A stretch of 52,178 bases of DNA from Alphaproteobacteria bacterium. GTDB taxonomy: Bacteria > Pseudomonadota > Alphaproteobacteria > Micavibrionales > Micavibrionaceae. The position numbers were made by a program, and so were the translations under genes. Under the pieces are notes generated by a model that was not told the origin of the DNA, made no database searches, and saw only the letters and a program-made list of their open reading frames with translations. Of the stretch, positions 36,057 to 48,623 are shown piece by piece. The first letter of the stretch is position 1. Every line of letters starts with the position of its first letter. Location of the stretch: assembly GCA_021775965.1 (NCBI GenBank), contig JAJFGV010000023.1:1-52178 (forward strand), in the 5' to 3' direction.

Positions 36057-37325
36057 ATGAAACATAAACACAAACCCAGGGGATCATTGCTCGCGGCGTT
36101 GGATATCGGCTCCAGCAAAATCGCCTGCTTTATTGGCCGCGTCATTGACGACGAGGGTAATTTCGAGGTGCTCGGTGTCGGTCATCAGGCCTCACAAGGC
36201 ATTAAAAACGGCACGGTTATTGACCTCAACGCCGCCGAAGCTGCCATTCGCCACACTGTTCATGCCGCTGAAAATATGGCTGCTGATGTGATGAAGGGCT
36301 ACCCCTTACGTGAGGTTGTCGTCAATCTGCCCGGTACTCATGCCTGGTCGCAGGGCAATGCGGTTGAGGTTCAGATTCTCGGCCATGAGATTACCGACAA
36401 TGATGTCCGCCGCGCTCTGGCCAAGGGTCAGGAACAAATCGTCAGTGAAGGTCATGAGCTCATCCATACCATCCCGGTGTCGTATCGTATCGACGGCCAT
36501 AACGGCATCCGCGAGCCGCGCGGTATGTTTGGTCAGAAAATGCAGGTCGACATCCATATGGTCACCGGCGACATGAACGCTTTGCGTAATATGGCGACTT
36601 GTATTGAGCGTTCGCATCTCGATATTACTGCGCTTTGTGCTTCGCCTTATGCGGCGGGGCTGGCTTGCCTGGTCGAGGATGAAATGGATCTGGGTTGTAC
36701 CGTTATTGATATCGGCGGTGGCGTCACGTCTTTTGCCGTTTTTCATGGCGGCGTTATGATTTATAATGATGCGATTGCTTTGGGCGGCCAGCATATCACC
36801 AGCGATATTGCCAAGGGCCTGACGACCTCGCTCGCTGATGCCGAGCGCCTCAAAATTCTCTATGGCAGCGCCATGGCGTCCGGCAATGATGAAAGTGAAA
36901 TGATTGATGTCCCGCGTCTTGGCGAGGACGAGCATCATGAGCTCAACCATGTGCCGCGTTCGCTTTTGATAGGTATCATCCAGCCACGCGTTGAAGAGAT
37001 ATTCGAAATGGTCCGCGCGCGCTTAAAAGATAGCGGCCTCGGCCAGATGATCGGGCGGCGGGTGGTCCTGACCGGCGGCGCCAGCCAGATTCCCGGACTG
37101 CGCGATCTGGGCCAGCATGTGATGGACAAGCAGGTGCGTCTGGGCAAGCCGATCCGTCTTTCCGGCCTGCCTGATGCGGTGAGTGGCCCGGGCTTTGCAA
37201 CCACTGCCGGCTTGCTGACCTATATGTCCGAGCGCTCGAATGAAATGCCCGCCGATATCATCGCGCAGGTCGAGCCGGGCACCATGTGGGAGCGCACCAA
37301 AATCTGGCTGCATGAGAACTGGTAA
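36057..37325 (+). CDS. ftsA: Cell division protein FtsA
   Basis: An actin-like ATPase that tethers FtsZ to the membrane. The ATG at 36057 (MKHKHKPRGSLLAALDIGSS) gives 422 residues; an upstream in-frame TTG is unlikely. Motifs are the phosphate-1 loop ALDIGSSKIACFIGR, the 1C-domain segment VVVNLPGTHA, VIDIGGGVTSFAVFHGG (phosphate 2) and VVLTGGASQIPGL (adenosine). The C-terminal amphipathic helix is MWERTKIWLHENW. It is the last gene before the ftsZ leader. Confidence 0.97.
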   Translation: MKHKHKPRGSLLAALDIGSSKIACFIGRVIDDEGNFEVLGVGHQASQGIKNGTVIDLNAAEAAIRHTVHAAENMAADVMKGYPLREVVVNLPGTHAWSQGNAVEVQILGHEITDNDVRRALAKGQEQIVSEGHELIHTIPVSYRIDGHNGIREPRGMFGQKMQVDIHMVTGDMNALRNMATCIERSHLDITALCASPYAAGLACLVEDEMDLGCTVIDIGGGVTSFAVFHGGVMIYNDAIALGGQHITSDIAKGLTTSLADAERLKILYGSAMASGNDESEMIDVPRLGEDEHHELNHVPRSLLIGIIQPRVEEIFEMVRARLKDSGLGQMIGRRVVLTGGASQIPGLRDLGQHVMDKQVRLGKPIRLSGLPDAVSGPGFATTAGLLTYMSERSNEMPADIIAQVEPGTMWERTKIWLHENW

Positions 37326-37621
37326 ACCTTCGTCAACCAGCATCAATATTTATCCACAGCCTTTTGTGGGTAAACTATTCCACAACTCTACATAGCCCTG
37401 AAAAACAAGCTTAAATCCCAAAATGTGAATCGAATGAGTCACTTAAGGTGTGTTTTTGCATTCCTGCGTCATCTGGTGATAGAGTGAGGAGCGTAGAAAT
37501 CCACATCTATTCTTGGGAAAACTCAGTCTTTCCTCTTTCCACCAGAGTTAAACTTACATAGAATCAACAACGTCCCGCCACCCGTTCGGATATGGCAGGC
37601 GTATCTTTCAGGGGTTCAAAT
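37326..37621 (+). promoter_or_regulatory. ftsZ leader with a DnaA box pair and GANTC sites
   Basis: A 296-bp gene-free stretch. A consensus DnaA box TTATCCACA lies at 37350-37358, with an inverted near-consensus box TGTGGGTAA at 37365-37373. GANTC methylation sites are at 37427, 37436 and 37561. A ribosome-binding site AGGGG is near 37612. In Caulobacter, DnaA and CcrM methylation both influence ftsZ transcription (recalled knowledge), so this region may time ftsZ expression. Confidence 0.6.
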
Positions 37622-39475
37622 ATGATCAATATCAAAATGCAGCCAACCGAAGTTCAAAAGCTCTCGCCCAAAATCACCGTTTTGGGTGTTGGGGGTGCCG
37701 GTGGCAACGCAGTAAACAACATGATTTCATCCGGTCTTGAAGGCTGTGAGTTCATCGTCTGCAACACGGACGCGCAGGCGCTGGAAAACTCGCTCTGTGA
37801 TACCAAGGTTCAACTGGGCGCAACACTTACAGGCGGTCTTGGCGCTGGCTCGCGCCCCGAAATAGGGCAGGCGGCAGCCGAAGAAACTCTTGAGGATGTG
37901 ATGCGCTTTCTCGAAGGCTCCAACATGGCCTTTGTCACGGCCGGTATGGGCGGTGGTACGGGGACAGGCGCAGCGCCGATTATTGCCAGGGCTTGCCGCG
38001 AAAAAGGAATTCTTACCGTTGGTGTTGTCACCAAGCCTTTCCACTTCGAAGGCCAGCACCGTATGGAGCAAGCTGAAAAGGGCATTGAGGAAATGCAGGG
38101 TTACGTCGATACCCTGATTATTATTCCCAACCAGAATCTCTTCCGCGTTGCCAATGAAAAAACCACGTTTGCCGAAGGTTTTAAAATGGCCGACAGCGTG
38201 CTGCAATCCGGCGTGCGAGGCGTGACCGATCTGATGGTGCGCCCCGGTCTGGTTAATCTTGATTTTGCCGATATCCGTACCGCCATGTTAGAGATGGGCA
38301 AGGCGATGATGGGCACCGGCGAGGCGTCCGGCGACAAACGCGCAATTGAGGCCGCTGAGTCCGCCATTAATAATCCGTTGCTCGATGATGTGTCGATGAA
38401 AGGCGCTCATGGCGTGATCATCAACGTTACTGGCGGTTACGACATGACGCTGTTCGAGGCGGATGAGGCCTGTAACCGCGTTCGTGACGAAGTCGATTCA
38501 AGCGCCAATATTATCTTTGGCGCGACCTTTGATGAAAGCCTTGATGGGCGGATGCGCGTTTCCATTGTGGCGACCGGTATTGAAAAAAATGCTGATCAAA
38601 AAACAGGTTCTGGTGGCGGCGTTAAAATCGAAACCGCTGGTGGCGGCAAGGTTTTGGAGCGCGCCCAACCAAATACAACATCAAATACGGCCACAGGTTT
38701 TGCTGCTGAACGCGCTCAGCCCAGGGCACCTGCCGAGACCGCAATTTCTGCGCTCACCGGTACCGAAGCTGTGCGTAATATCACCGCGCCGTCCGCTGGC
38801 CCTGCGCCTGCTCCCGTGACGACGCCGGCGCAACCATCATCACAGCCACAAGAGCCGGAAGCCGATATGTTTGAACAAAGCGAATTTGTCGCTGCGCCGG
38901 TTCAGGAAGAGCAAGCAGTGCCACAAAACACGGCGCTTCGCGGCGCGCGCTACAAAGGGACGTTTATCCCGCCAGCCCCGGCTGTGCCCGAAGGTCGTTC
39001 TGGTTTGGGCGCCGGTCCGCATATTTCAAATTTCCACGGTGTGCATGCCACCCAGCCACCACAACAGGCGCAAGCACAAGTCGCGCCGCCACAACAAGCA
39101 ACACAAACTGCATCGATGACTCCTGCGGCCGCGCCTCCACCTGTTGCGCCGCCAGCAATGCAAATGGCACCGGGGTTGCATCTCAACCCGCCGAAATTAC
39201 CAACGGGGCCAAAGCATCGTTCACCATCACTGTTTGAACGTATCACCGGCTCGGTGCAGCAAAAAATTGACGGGATCAGGGAAGATTTGGTTGGTACCCA
39301 GCAAGCACAACCACGCGGGCCGGGACCGATGGCGCCGCCACCGCAAGGATCGCATATGGCACCACCACGCGCCGCTCAAGGCAATCTGAACATTGATTCC
39401 CCCGCGGCCAAACCGCAGGAAGAGGGCGAAAGCGAACTCGATATCCCTGCGTTTTTGCGCAGACAAGCAAATTGA
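37622..39475 (+). CDS. ftsZ: Cell division GTPase FtsZ
   Basis: The tubulin homologue forming the Z ring. The ATG at 37622 ([12 protein letters not shown]), with AGGGG upstream, gives 617 residues; an ATG ten codons earlier is less likely. The GTPase domain carries [19 protein letters not shown], the tubulin signature [11 protein letters not shown] and the T7 loop [12 protein letters not shown]. After about residue 325 follows an unusually long Pro/Gln/Ala-rich linker of about 280 residues. The protein ends with the conserved peptide [13 protein letters not shown], which binds FtsA and other partners. A long linker is common in alphaproteobacteria, though this one is at the long end. Confidence 0.98.
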   Translation: MINIKMQPTEVQKLSPKITVLGVGGAGGNAVNNMISSGLEGCEFIVCNTDAQALENSLCDTKVQLGATLTGGLGAGSRPEIGQAAAEETLEDVMRFLEGSNMAFVTAGMGGGTGTGAAPIIARACREKGILTVGVVTKPFHFEGQHRMEQAEKGIEEMQGYVDTLIIIPNQNLFRVANEKTTFAEGFKMADSVLQSGVRGVTDLMVRPGLVNLDFADIRTAMLEMGKAMMGTGEASGDKRAIEAAESAINNPLLDDVSMKGAHGVIINVTGGYDMTLFEADEACNRVRDEVDSSANIIFGATFDESLDGRMRVSIVATGIEKNADQKTGSGGGVKIETAGGGKVLERAQPNTTSNTATGFAAERAQPRAPAETAISALTGTEAVRNITAPSAGPAPAPVTTPAQPSSQPQEPEADMFEQSEFVAAPVQEEQAVPQNTALRGARYKGTFIPPAPAVPEGRSGLGAGPHISNFHGVHATQPPQQAQAQVAPPQQATQTASMTPAAAPPPVAPPAMQMAPGLHLNPPKLPTGPKHRSPSLFERITGSVQQKIDGIREDLVGTQQAQPRGPGPMAPPPQGSHMAPPRAAQGNLNIDSPAAKPQEEGESELDIPAFLRRQAN

Positions 39476-39510
39476 CGGATTTCTTAATGAGCGTAGCGAA
39501 TTTAGCAATC

Positions 39511-39634
39511 CGTCATCCCCGCGGCCCGGCGTAGCCTGCAAAGCAAAGCGTAGCTTTGTTTGTATTCTTTAGAAGCGAACAAAACCTTTGGTTTTGCTTC
39601 GCGGCGAAGACGGGCTTAGACAGCGGGGATCCAT
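39511..39634. repeat. Palindromic dispersed-repeat-like element downstream of ftsZ
   Basis: The ends CGTCATCCCCG and CGGGGATCCAT are the inverted arms of a repeat type common between genes in many alphaproteobacteria. Inside are two hairpins: AAGCAAAGC with GCTTTGTTT (39541-39561, loop of 3) and AAAACC with GGTTTT (39581-39595), extended imperfectly by GCGAA with TTCGC. It has no coding potential. Copies elsewhere in the genome would confirm it. Confidence 0.55.
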
Positions 39635-39683
39635 AAGCTCACGCGGAAGCGTGTTAAAGAACAGCACCAACCCTCCATTGGTG

Positions 39684-39713
39684 AAAGGGCTCCTGACAAA
39701 GGGGCCCTTTTTT
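39684..39713. terminator. Rho-independent terminator between ftsZ and the convergent gene
   Basis: A 10-bp stem, AAAGGGCTCC (39684-39693) with GGGGCCCTTT (39701-39710, one G-U pair), a 7-base loop, and a T6 run. It terminates rightward transcription from ftsZ and may serve the convergent gene whose stop is at 39712-39714. Confidence 0.85.
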
Positions 39714-40140
39714 ATAACATTCCCCAGGGCTGAGGTCTGACGGTGTCGTTTAACGTGTCTGTGACTGTGTTAACATCTCCTAGTACATTAAAAACATACC
39801 CGTCTTCAACACAGAGTATAACCGTGTTTGGGTCCAGAAAATCCATTTTTACAACTCTATTGGGATTAAAAGCAGCATTCATATGCTCTGTTGATTTTCT
39901 ACCTTCGAACTTTAGAGTTTTCAAATGTAATTTTTTCGCTACGGTAGAAATATCTTCAGTGACTGGAAGCTCATTTCGAGAAGGGTAAGAATAATTTTCT
40001 TGTAATTCATGTGTTGCATGATTGGCAAAAACGATTGTCGTTCCACCACCCTCTGCTTCTACAGCAAACAAGACATGTAGAGAGTTCAGGCTCATTGGCT
40101 CTGAAGGGGTTCTTGTGTCATGTAGGATTTCTAAACTCAT
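39712..40140 (-). CDS. Unrecognised 142-residue protein
   Basis: A soluble-looking protein with no signal peptide, membrane helix or recognised family. Segments LHVLFAVEAEGGGTTIVFAN and PNTVILCVEDGYVFNVLGD look like beta-strands of a small folded domain. GGAG lies about seven bases before the ATG. TTGACA is present on the minus strand at 40201-40196, but the best -10 (TATAGG) is only 15 bases away. It is AT-rich and stands alone between ftsZ and lpxC. Confidence 0.7.
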   Translation of the reverse strand: MSLEILHDTRTPSEPMSLNSLHVLFAVEAEGGGTTIVFANHATHELQENYSYPSRNELPVTEDISTVAKKLHLKTLKFEGRKSTEHMNAAFNPNRVVKMDFLDPNTVILCVEDGYVFNVLGDVNTVTDTLNDTVRPQPWGML

Positions 40141-40237
40141 TTTTGTGCTCCTATTTGTAAAATATGGTCGACACCCTATATATAAAATATGTAAATGTCA
40201 AATTATTTTCTATAAACGCTATAGAGTTGTAAAGCTC

Positions 40238-40266
40238 TTGACAAAATAGGATATGTTTCCTACAAT
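40238..40266 (+). promoter_or_regulatory. Near-consensus sigma-70 promoter upstream of the inverted repeat
   Basis: TTGACA (40238-40243), a 17-base spacer, and TACAAT (40261-40266). It would start a rightward transcript near 40273 that runs directly into the large inverted repeat. It could be an lpxC promoter with a leader of about 430 bases, or drive a small structured RNA. Confidence 0.6.
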
Positions 40267-40291
40267 GTGGCATGAAAAACAAAAAGACAGG

Positions 40292-40370
40292 AACCACGAA
40301 TGGACACCAATGCACACGAATAAAGTATGGCGCTGAAACCATTCGCGTTAATTCGCGTCCATTCGCGGTT
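40292..40370. repeat. Large imperfect inverted repeat of the CACGAAT type
   Basis: The left arm (40292-40321) and right arm (40341-40370) are complementary at 24 of 30 positions, with a 19-base gap. Each arm is itself a roughly 10-base periodic repeat around ACACGAAT. A related single arm lies at 47614-47646. Such elements are dispersed repeats in many bacteria. Here it lies just after a strong promoter, so it may be transcribed as a hairpin. Confidence 0.7.
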
Positions 40371-40705
40371 AAAAATATCAAAAGGAGCCTCCGGGCACCG
40401 GGCCGTTGCTCATTTTCATATTTTTTGGATTTGGTACTATTCCTTAGAGAAGAAAGAAATGCTTGCGATATGACAACGCACTTTTGAAGGAACAGACTGA
40501 AAAAATGGACATAACACAAAAGGCCCTAGGCCCCCTCCCTAAAAAATGACGAACGAAAAGAAGGACCTTAAATAATGTTTTTATATCAACAGCTTGCAGG
40601 TGAAAATCTCATGTAACAATGCGCAACAAAGCGTGATTTGTTTGTCAGAGCCGGATTGACTATATTTAGCGTAGGAAAAAGCATTACAGAAAGCCACGAA
40701 AAGCC

Positions 40706-41629
40706 ATGCAAAACACGCTGAAATCACCGATATCCTGCCAGGGCGTAGGCCTTCATTCCGGTCAGGATATTACCATGACCATCCGTCCGGCGTGCGAGAA
40801 TAACGGCATTGTTTTCATTCGCACCGATATTACCGAAGGTGATAATATGATCCCGGCACTGTGGAATCACGTGGTGGATACGCAGCTTTGCACGGTGATT
40901 GGCAATCAAAACGGCGCCACGATCGGCACAATCGAGCATCTGATGTCTGCCCTTCGTGGCTGTGGCATTGACAATGCGGTTGTTGAGCTCGATGGCGGCG
41001 AAGTCCCGATTATGGACGGCAGCGCCGATCCCTTTGTTCGTATGATTGATCAGGCCGGTATTATGGCGCAGGCTTTGCCGCGCCGCGCGATCCGCGTTTT
41101 GAAAGAGGTCACAATCAAGGACGGCCCTAAGAAAGTGCGCCTCAGCCCATCAGAATCCAGTGTTTTTGCCGGGGCGATTGACTTCAATCATCCGGAGATC
41201 GGCTCTCAGCGTTATGAAACACAGCTGGTCAATGGTAATTTCAGGCACGAACTGGCTGAATGCCGGACATTCGGTTTTCTGAAGGACGTGGCTTTGATGC
41301 GCAAGAACGGCTTGGCGCTTGGTGGCTCGATGGATAATGCTATCGTGCTCGACAAAAAGACCGTGCTGAACCCCGAAGGCTTGCGTCACGATGATGAATT
41401 TATTCGTCACAAAATTCTTGATGCGGTTGGCGACCTTTATCTTGCTGGCGGTGTCATTCTCGGCGCTTATGAGGCCAGCAGGCCCGGTCATGCCGTTAAT
41501 AACGCCATTCTCCATGCCCTGTTTGCGGATGAGAGCAACTGGGAAATCGTCGATGTCTTTGGTGATGTCGGGGGCGATTCCCGCTATCAGGAATTACAGG
41601 AACCTGAGAAGATTCTGGCAACAGCTTAA
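40706..41629 (+). CDS. lpxC: UDP-3-O-acyl-GlcNAc deacetylase LpxC
   Basis: A zinc enzyme that catalyses the committed step of lipid A synthesis, so the cell makes lipopolysaccharide. It has 307 residues with CQGVGLHSG, TIEHLMSALRGCGIDN (zinc His), EVPIMDGSADPFV, CRTFGFLKDV, RHDDEFIRHKILDAVGDLYL (zinc His and Asp) and GHAVNNAILHALF (general acid His). The length is normal. It lies downstream of ftsZ as in other alphaproteobacteria, but separated by accessory DNA. The ribosome-binding site is weak. Confidence 0.97.
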   Translation: MQNTLKSPISCQGVGLHSGQDITMTIRPACENNGIVFIRTDITEGDNMIPALWNHVVDTQLCTVIGNQNGATIGTIEHLMSALRGCGIDNAVVELDGGEVPIMDGSADPFVRMIDQAGIMAQALPRRAIRVLKEVTIKDGPKKVRLSPSESSVFAGAIDFNHPEIGSQRYETQLVNGNFRHELAECRTFGFLKDVALMRKNGLALGGSMDNAIVLDKKTVLNPEGLRHDDEFIRHKILDAVGDLYLAGGVILGAYEASRPGHAVNNAILHALFADESNWEIVDVFGDVGGDSRYQELQEPEKILATA

Positions 41630-41742
41630 TTCTCCTTATTTCCCGGCCTGTTTATGGGCATAACCCCTCCTTATATCTTCCTTTTTGGCCCCAAAGTGTT
41701 TATCTATAATAGGTAGCACCAAAAAAATATGGAGCCGTTTAT

Positions 41743-42552
41743 ATGCCCTCTAAAATTCTACTTTCGCTTTTTGCGCTTTTGATTCTGGCTGCGTGTGGCT
41801 CGGATGATGATGTGGTTCGCACTGAAGGCAATGCTGATGTTCTCTACAACAAGGCTGCAGCGGCTCTGGATGACAAGCGATATGGCGAAGCGACTCAGCT
41901 CTTCGAGGAAGTCGAGCGTCAACATCCGTACTCACAATGGGCAACACAATCACAATTGATGGCCGCCTATGCTGCCTATCAAGGTCAGCGTTATGATGAA
42001 GCCGTTCTGGCACTGGACCGTTTCGTCCAGCTTCATCCCGGTAACAAGGATGTTGATTACGCGCATTATCTGCGTGCGCTTAGTTTTTACGAGCAAATAT
42101 CCGATGTGCGCCGCGACCAGGAAATGACGAAGCAGGCTGTTGAATCGTTTGATGTTCTGATCAGGCGCTTTCCCGACAGTCGCTATACTCGCGATGCCAA
42201 GCTCAAGCAGGATCTGACACTCGATCACCTTGCCGGCAAGGAGATGGAAGTTGGTCGCTATTATCTGGAGCGTGCCAATGTCGGTGCGGCGATTAATCGC
42301 TTTCGTGTTGTGGTCAGGGATTACCAGACAACAACGCACGCGCCCGAAGCTTTGCATCGTCTGGTCGAGGCGTATCTTATTGTCGGGCTAAAAGATGAAG
42401 CCGTACGCGTTGCTGCTGTGCTCGGGCATAACTATCCGGGCAGCAAATGGTATAAGCGTAGCTATGGATTGCTAGACCCGAAACAGCGCAAACAATTGCA
42501 GGAGGAAGGTGGCTGGATTGATCGCACAATGGATTCCCTGTTCAAAGGCTAA
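41743..42552 (+). CDS. bamD: Outer-membrane assembly lipoprotein BamD (ComL)
   Basis: An essential lipoprotein of the BAM complex that inserts outer-membrane beta-barrels. It has 269 residues. The signal peptide MPSKILLSLFALLILAACGS ends in a lipobox Cys. TPR motifs follow: ADVLYNKAAAALDDKRYGEA, SQLMAAYAAYQGQRYDEAVLA, HYLRALSFYEQ and HAPEALHRLVEAYLIVGLKDEA. HPYSQWATQ and RFPDSRYTRDA are family signatures. GGAG lies nine bases before the ATG. Confidence 0.96.
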   Translation: MPSKILLSLFALLILAACGSDDDVVRTEGNADVLYNKAAAALDDKRYGEATQLFEEVERQHPYSQWATQSQLMAAYAAYQGQRYDEAVLALDRFVQLHPGNKDVDYAHYLRALSFYEQISDVRRDQEMTKQAVESFDVLIRRFPDSRYTRDAKLKQDLTLDHLAGKEMEVGRYYLERANVGAAINRFRVVVRDYQTTTHAPEALHRLVEAYLIVGLKDEAVRVAAVLGHNYPGSKWYKRSYGLLDPKQRKQLQEEGGWIDRTMDSLFKG

Positions 42553-42598
42553 TCCGAAGGCCACGTAACATACGTAAGAGAGCCATACTGAAAAAGCC

Positions 42599-46329
<3,731 letters not shown>

Positions 46330-46331
46330 CG

Positions 46332-46568
46332 TTAGGCGCTTTTGGCTTTTTCTTGCAATGTATGCAGTTTTTCCATCGCGGCTTCCATTTCAGGAGAGTA
46401 ATCGCGACGTTCAACAAAGTCGCCGCCGCCTGCATTGCGAGTCATCGACATATCCAGCGCGCTTGTCAGGATTTCTGCTATTTTCACATCGTCTTGCTCA
46501 AGTGCCAGTTCAAGGGCCTTGAGAATTCGGTCGCTCAGACGAAAGGCTGCATTTTCTTGATCACTCAT
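46332..46568 (-). CDS. Small conserved-looking 78-residue protein
   Basis: A small, helical, soluble protein (ILKALELALEQDDVKIAEIL followed by SMTRNAGGGDFVERRDYSPE). The SMTR and FVERRDY segments resemble a small alphaproteobacterial hypothetical family I have seen next to ligA/recN-type genes, but I cannot name it. AAGGAG lies about ten bases before the ATG at 46568. It is convergent with ligA, 2 bp apart. No function is assigned. Confidence 0.75.
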   Translation of the reverse strand: MSDQENAAFRLSDRILKALELALEQDDVKIAEILTSALDMSMTRNAGGGDFVERRDYSPEMEAAMEKLHTLQEKAKSA

Positions 46569-46634
46569 TCTTTTCTAACTCCTTTAACAAGAACGTATAA
46601 TACTCTGCCCTGATCTTCAAAGGGTTTCAAGGGC

Positions 46635-47600
46635 TCAGTCATTCTTGTTCATTATTTCCTGTGCCATAGTTTGCAAGGTTGCGAGTAATTTGTTTCTTAT
46701 GTCATCTTTTTCCATCAGAATTTCATGGCCGGATTCAGGAAATTCAAGGGTTTTGGCTTGTGGCAAAAGATTCGCCGCTCTCTTTATGGTCTGGTTATCG
46801 ACCAGTTCTTCTTTTCCCGCAAGGGCCAGCAATATAGGCGTTTTGATGGCCGTCAGTGTTTTTCTGTTGGATAGTTTTCCGCAAGATTTTAGGGCATGAT
46901 AAAGCCAGCCAAAAGTAACGCCGCCGACCTGTAGCGTTGGATCGGATTGGTACCAGGCATCATGGACAGTATTTCGGATGGGATCGTGGGAAAACATGTT
47001 CGTGTTTGCGCGTTCGGTGGCATCCCAGTCTTTTTGCCCGAATGCGTAGGAATGCAGGCCGAAGACACAGCTCAGTATTTTGACCAGAATCATAGCCGGC
47101 GAAATCGACAGGAATTTAAGGTCTTTAATCCCCAGCATCGGTGCGCAAAGGATGGCGGCGGCAAAATCATCGGAATGTGTATGCAAATAGCGCAGGCCAA
47201 TATTGCCGCCCATCGATTGCGCCAGCATGATGAGCGGGATGTTTTGATCTTTGGCACGGATGTGGTTTTTGATGAATTCGTTGAGGTCGGCAACATGTTC
47301 ACTGAAGTCAGGGGAATTTCCTCTTTGTAGATGCTGGAATGGTTTTTCCGATTTTCCCTGTCCGCGCCAGTCGAGGATGTGAACGGCCATATTTTTTTGT
47401 GCAAGGTCGCGGGCGGTTTCAAAATATTTCTCGATGAATTCTGTGCGGCCCGGCAGGAGGATAATGATGGCGCTTGGGTTTTCGGGCGAGAGAGAGCCAA
47501 AACGCAGGCTCTGGCCGTCACGGTTTTTGAATGATCCCCAGGCCCAGCTTTTGGGTTGCTGGAAACGGTCTTCGAGATTGGGGGGTGGGGTGTTGCTCAT
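46635..47600 (-). CDS. Alpha/beta hydrolase, lysophospholipase / monoacylglycerol lipase-like
   Basis: The ATG at 47600 (MSNTPPPNLEDRF) is chosen. An in-frame start 39 bases upstream would translate a dispersed repeat and yield a spurious FIRVHSWFK-type N-terminus. The 321-residue protein has ILLPGRTEFIEKYFETARDL, DWRGQGKSEKP, the nucleophile elbow LAQSMGGNIG, and the His in PESGHEILMEKDD. The acidic residue lies near GKEELVD. These are typical of Hydrolase_4 lipases acting on lysophospholipids or monoacylglycerols. There is no signal peptide. It is a stand-alone gene. Confidence 0.88.
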   Translation of the reverse strand: MSNTPPPNLEDRFQQPKSWAWGSFKNRDGQSLRFGSLSPENPSAIIILLPGRTEFIEKYFETARDLAQKNMAVHILDWRGQGKSEKPFQHLQRGNSPDFSEHVADLNEFIKNHIRAKDQNIPLIMLAQSMGGNIGLRYLHTHSDDFAAAILCAPMLGIKDLKFLSISPAMILVKILSCVFGLHSYAFGQKDWDATERANTNMFSHDPIRNTVHDAWYQSDPTLQVGGVTFGWLYHALKSCGKLSNRKTLTAIKTPILLALAGKEELVDNQTIKRAANLLPQAKTLEFPESGHEILMEKDDIRNKLLATLQTMAQEIMNKND

Positions 47601-47613
47601 ATTTCTATTTTTA

Positions 47614-47646
47614 AACCACGAATGAACACGAATAAACACAAATAAA
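47614..47646. repeat. Single arm of the CACGAAT dispersed repeat
   Basis: AACCACGAATGAACACGAAT followed by AAACACAAATAAA, a roughly 10-base periodic unit closely related to the left arm at 40292-40321. The partner arm is not present here. The rest of the gap to 47827 shows no gene, only AT-rich sequence and one GANTC site. Confidence 0.6.
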
Positions 47647-47827
47647 TTTGGGGCTGTGATGGGGCATAAGGTTTTGTTTTATAAGGTTAATCATCGAATC
47701 CTCTAGTTCGGTCGTAAATTTTAGCGGGGGGTGCCCCTATCTCTTTGTTTTTGTCTCATTTTGGTTGTTTTTCATGGGAATAGTATAGGAAAAAAATCCT
47801 CAAAAGTCAAGGGCTGCAATTAATTTA

Positions 47828-47856
47828 TTGACATAATGATTAGTTTTCCTTATAAA
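47828..47856 (+). promoter_or_regulatory. Near-consensus sigma-70 promoter of the first paralogue
   Basis: TTGACA (47828-47833), a 17-base spacer, and TATAAA (47851-47856), about 30 bases before the ATG at 47886. The first spacer bases (TAATG) match those of the second paralogue's promoter (TAACG). Confidence 0.75.
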
Positions 47857-47885
47857 GTGCTGCAGACTATATCGAGGATTTGTAA

Positions 47886-48530
47886 ATGGCAGGACATAAA
47901 ATTTTATCGGATCGATTTTTTGATACCCCTGATGGATGGGTTTTTGCTGCAGGGGCTTCCCCGGTTCTTATTGATGAGGGCAATCGACTGTGTGCTGCTT
48001 TTATGGACCGGGCGGTGCAATCCTGCCGCGCTGTTGAACATTTGCTTTTTATTAACAAGGAAGCCGTATTGGTCAGAAGGCGGCTTGGTTATTCAATTAA
48101 GTCTTATAACCCCGCTGAAGCTACGCGGCAGGCCGTAGGGAAAATCATCACAAGCTACGATAATAAGCAAGAAGCGATTAAAACATTAAATTCGCTATAT
48201 GATCGTGGCGTGATATTTCACACGGCCCGCGAAAACCTTTCCGGTGGTCATTTGTGTGCTGCGTTCTATTACACCCGAGAGGAAGGTGAGGTTTTGATGT
48301 TAAGGCCGAATGGTTCTTATGATCGTTTCTTTGGGCGTCTCGCGGAGAAGATCAAAGAGATGGAAGAGCATAATGTGCGGGGCGCCATCATTGTCTCGCA
48401 AGCCTCTCGTAGAAGTCCGGCTAAAATCTCAGTTGTGACTGGCGATATACTTCGCCGGGATGATATTGAAAAGACCATGCCGGGATGGAGTAACCCGGCG
48501 ACAGAGGGGCGGCCTGTTCCTGCGGCTTGA
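47886..48530 (+). CDS. Unrecognised protein, paralogue A of a tandem pair
   Basis: A 214-residue protein with no signal peptide or membrane helix, and no recognised family. It shares a domain with the next gene: YNPAEATRQAV against YDPREAALLAV, then SYD/AYD, FHTARENLSG against LHTSTEGRTG, VLMLRPNG against VLMFPCNG, and a matching GW-x2-P tail ending in RP-x-P. The N-terminal 75 residues (LSDRFFDTPDGWVFAAGAS and a basic helix LVRRRLGYSIKSYN) are not shared. GAGG lies about nine bases before the ATG. It has its own strong promoter, and no partner genes point to a role. Confidence 0.75.
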   Translation: MAGHKILSDRFFDTPDGWVFAAGASPVLIDEGNRLCAAFMDRAVQSCRAVEHLLFINKEAVLVRRRLGYSIKSYNPAEATRQAVGKIITSYDNKQEAIKTLNSLYDRGVIFHTARENLSGGHLCAAFYYTREEGEVLMLRPNGSYDRFFGRLAEKIKEMEEHNVRGAIIVSQASRRSPAKISVVTGDILRRDDIEKTMPGWSNPATEGRPVPAA

Positions 48531-48561
48531 TGGTGTGGTGAAGGTTTTGATCAACAAAAAA

Positions 48562-48590
48562 TTGACATAACGGTTTCGCTATTTTATAAG
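48562..48590 (+). promoter_or_regulatory. Near-consensus sigma-70 promoter of the second paralogue
   Basis: TTGACA (48562-48567), a 17-base spacer, and TATAAG (48585-48590), starting a transcript about 25 bases before the ATG at 48624. Its -35 context (ATTGACATAACGGTT) is almost the same as in the first paralogue's promoter, which suggests gene and promoter were duplicated together. Confidence 0.75.
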
Positions 48591-48623
48591 CGTTGTATAT
48601 CGATATCATTTTGGAGATGTAAT

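Larger units (their letters stand above)
40141..40705. other. Gene-free accessory stretch between the unknown gene and lpxC
   Basis: A 565-bp AT-rich region. It holds a divergent pair of TTGACA elements, with a short CTATA/TATAG palindrome (40210-40224) between them, a large inverted repeat, and the lpxC leader. Short open frames crossing the repeat are translations of repeat sequence and not credible genes. No GANTC site is seen here, in contrast to the ftsZ and rsmH leaders. Confidence 0.5.

Noticed and set aside
40196-40201. TTGACA on the minus strand as a confident promoter of the 39712-40140 gene
   Set aside because: The only -10-like elements are 13 or 15 bases away, short of the usual 16-18, so it is mentioned only as weak.
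40151-40519. A 122-codon minus-strand frame before lpxC
   Set aside because: It is a translation of the inverted repeat and AT-rich sequence and includes the common repeat-derived peptide type IRVHWCPFV. There is no ribosome-binding site or protein-like composition.
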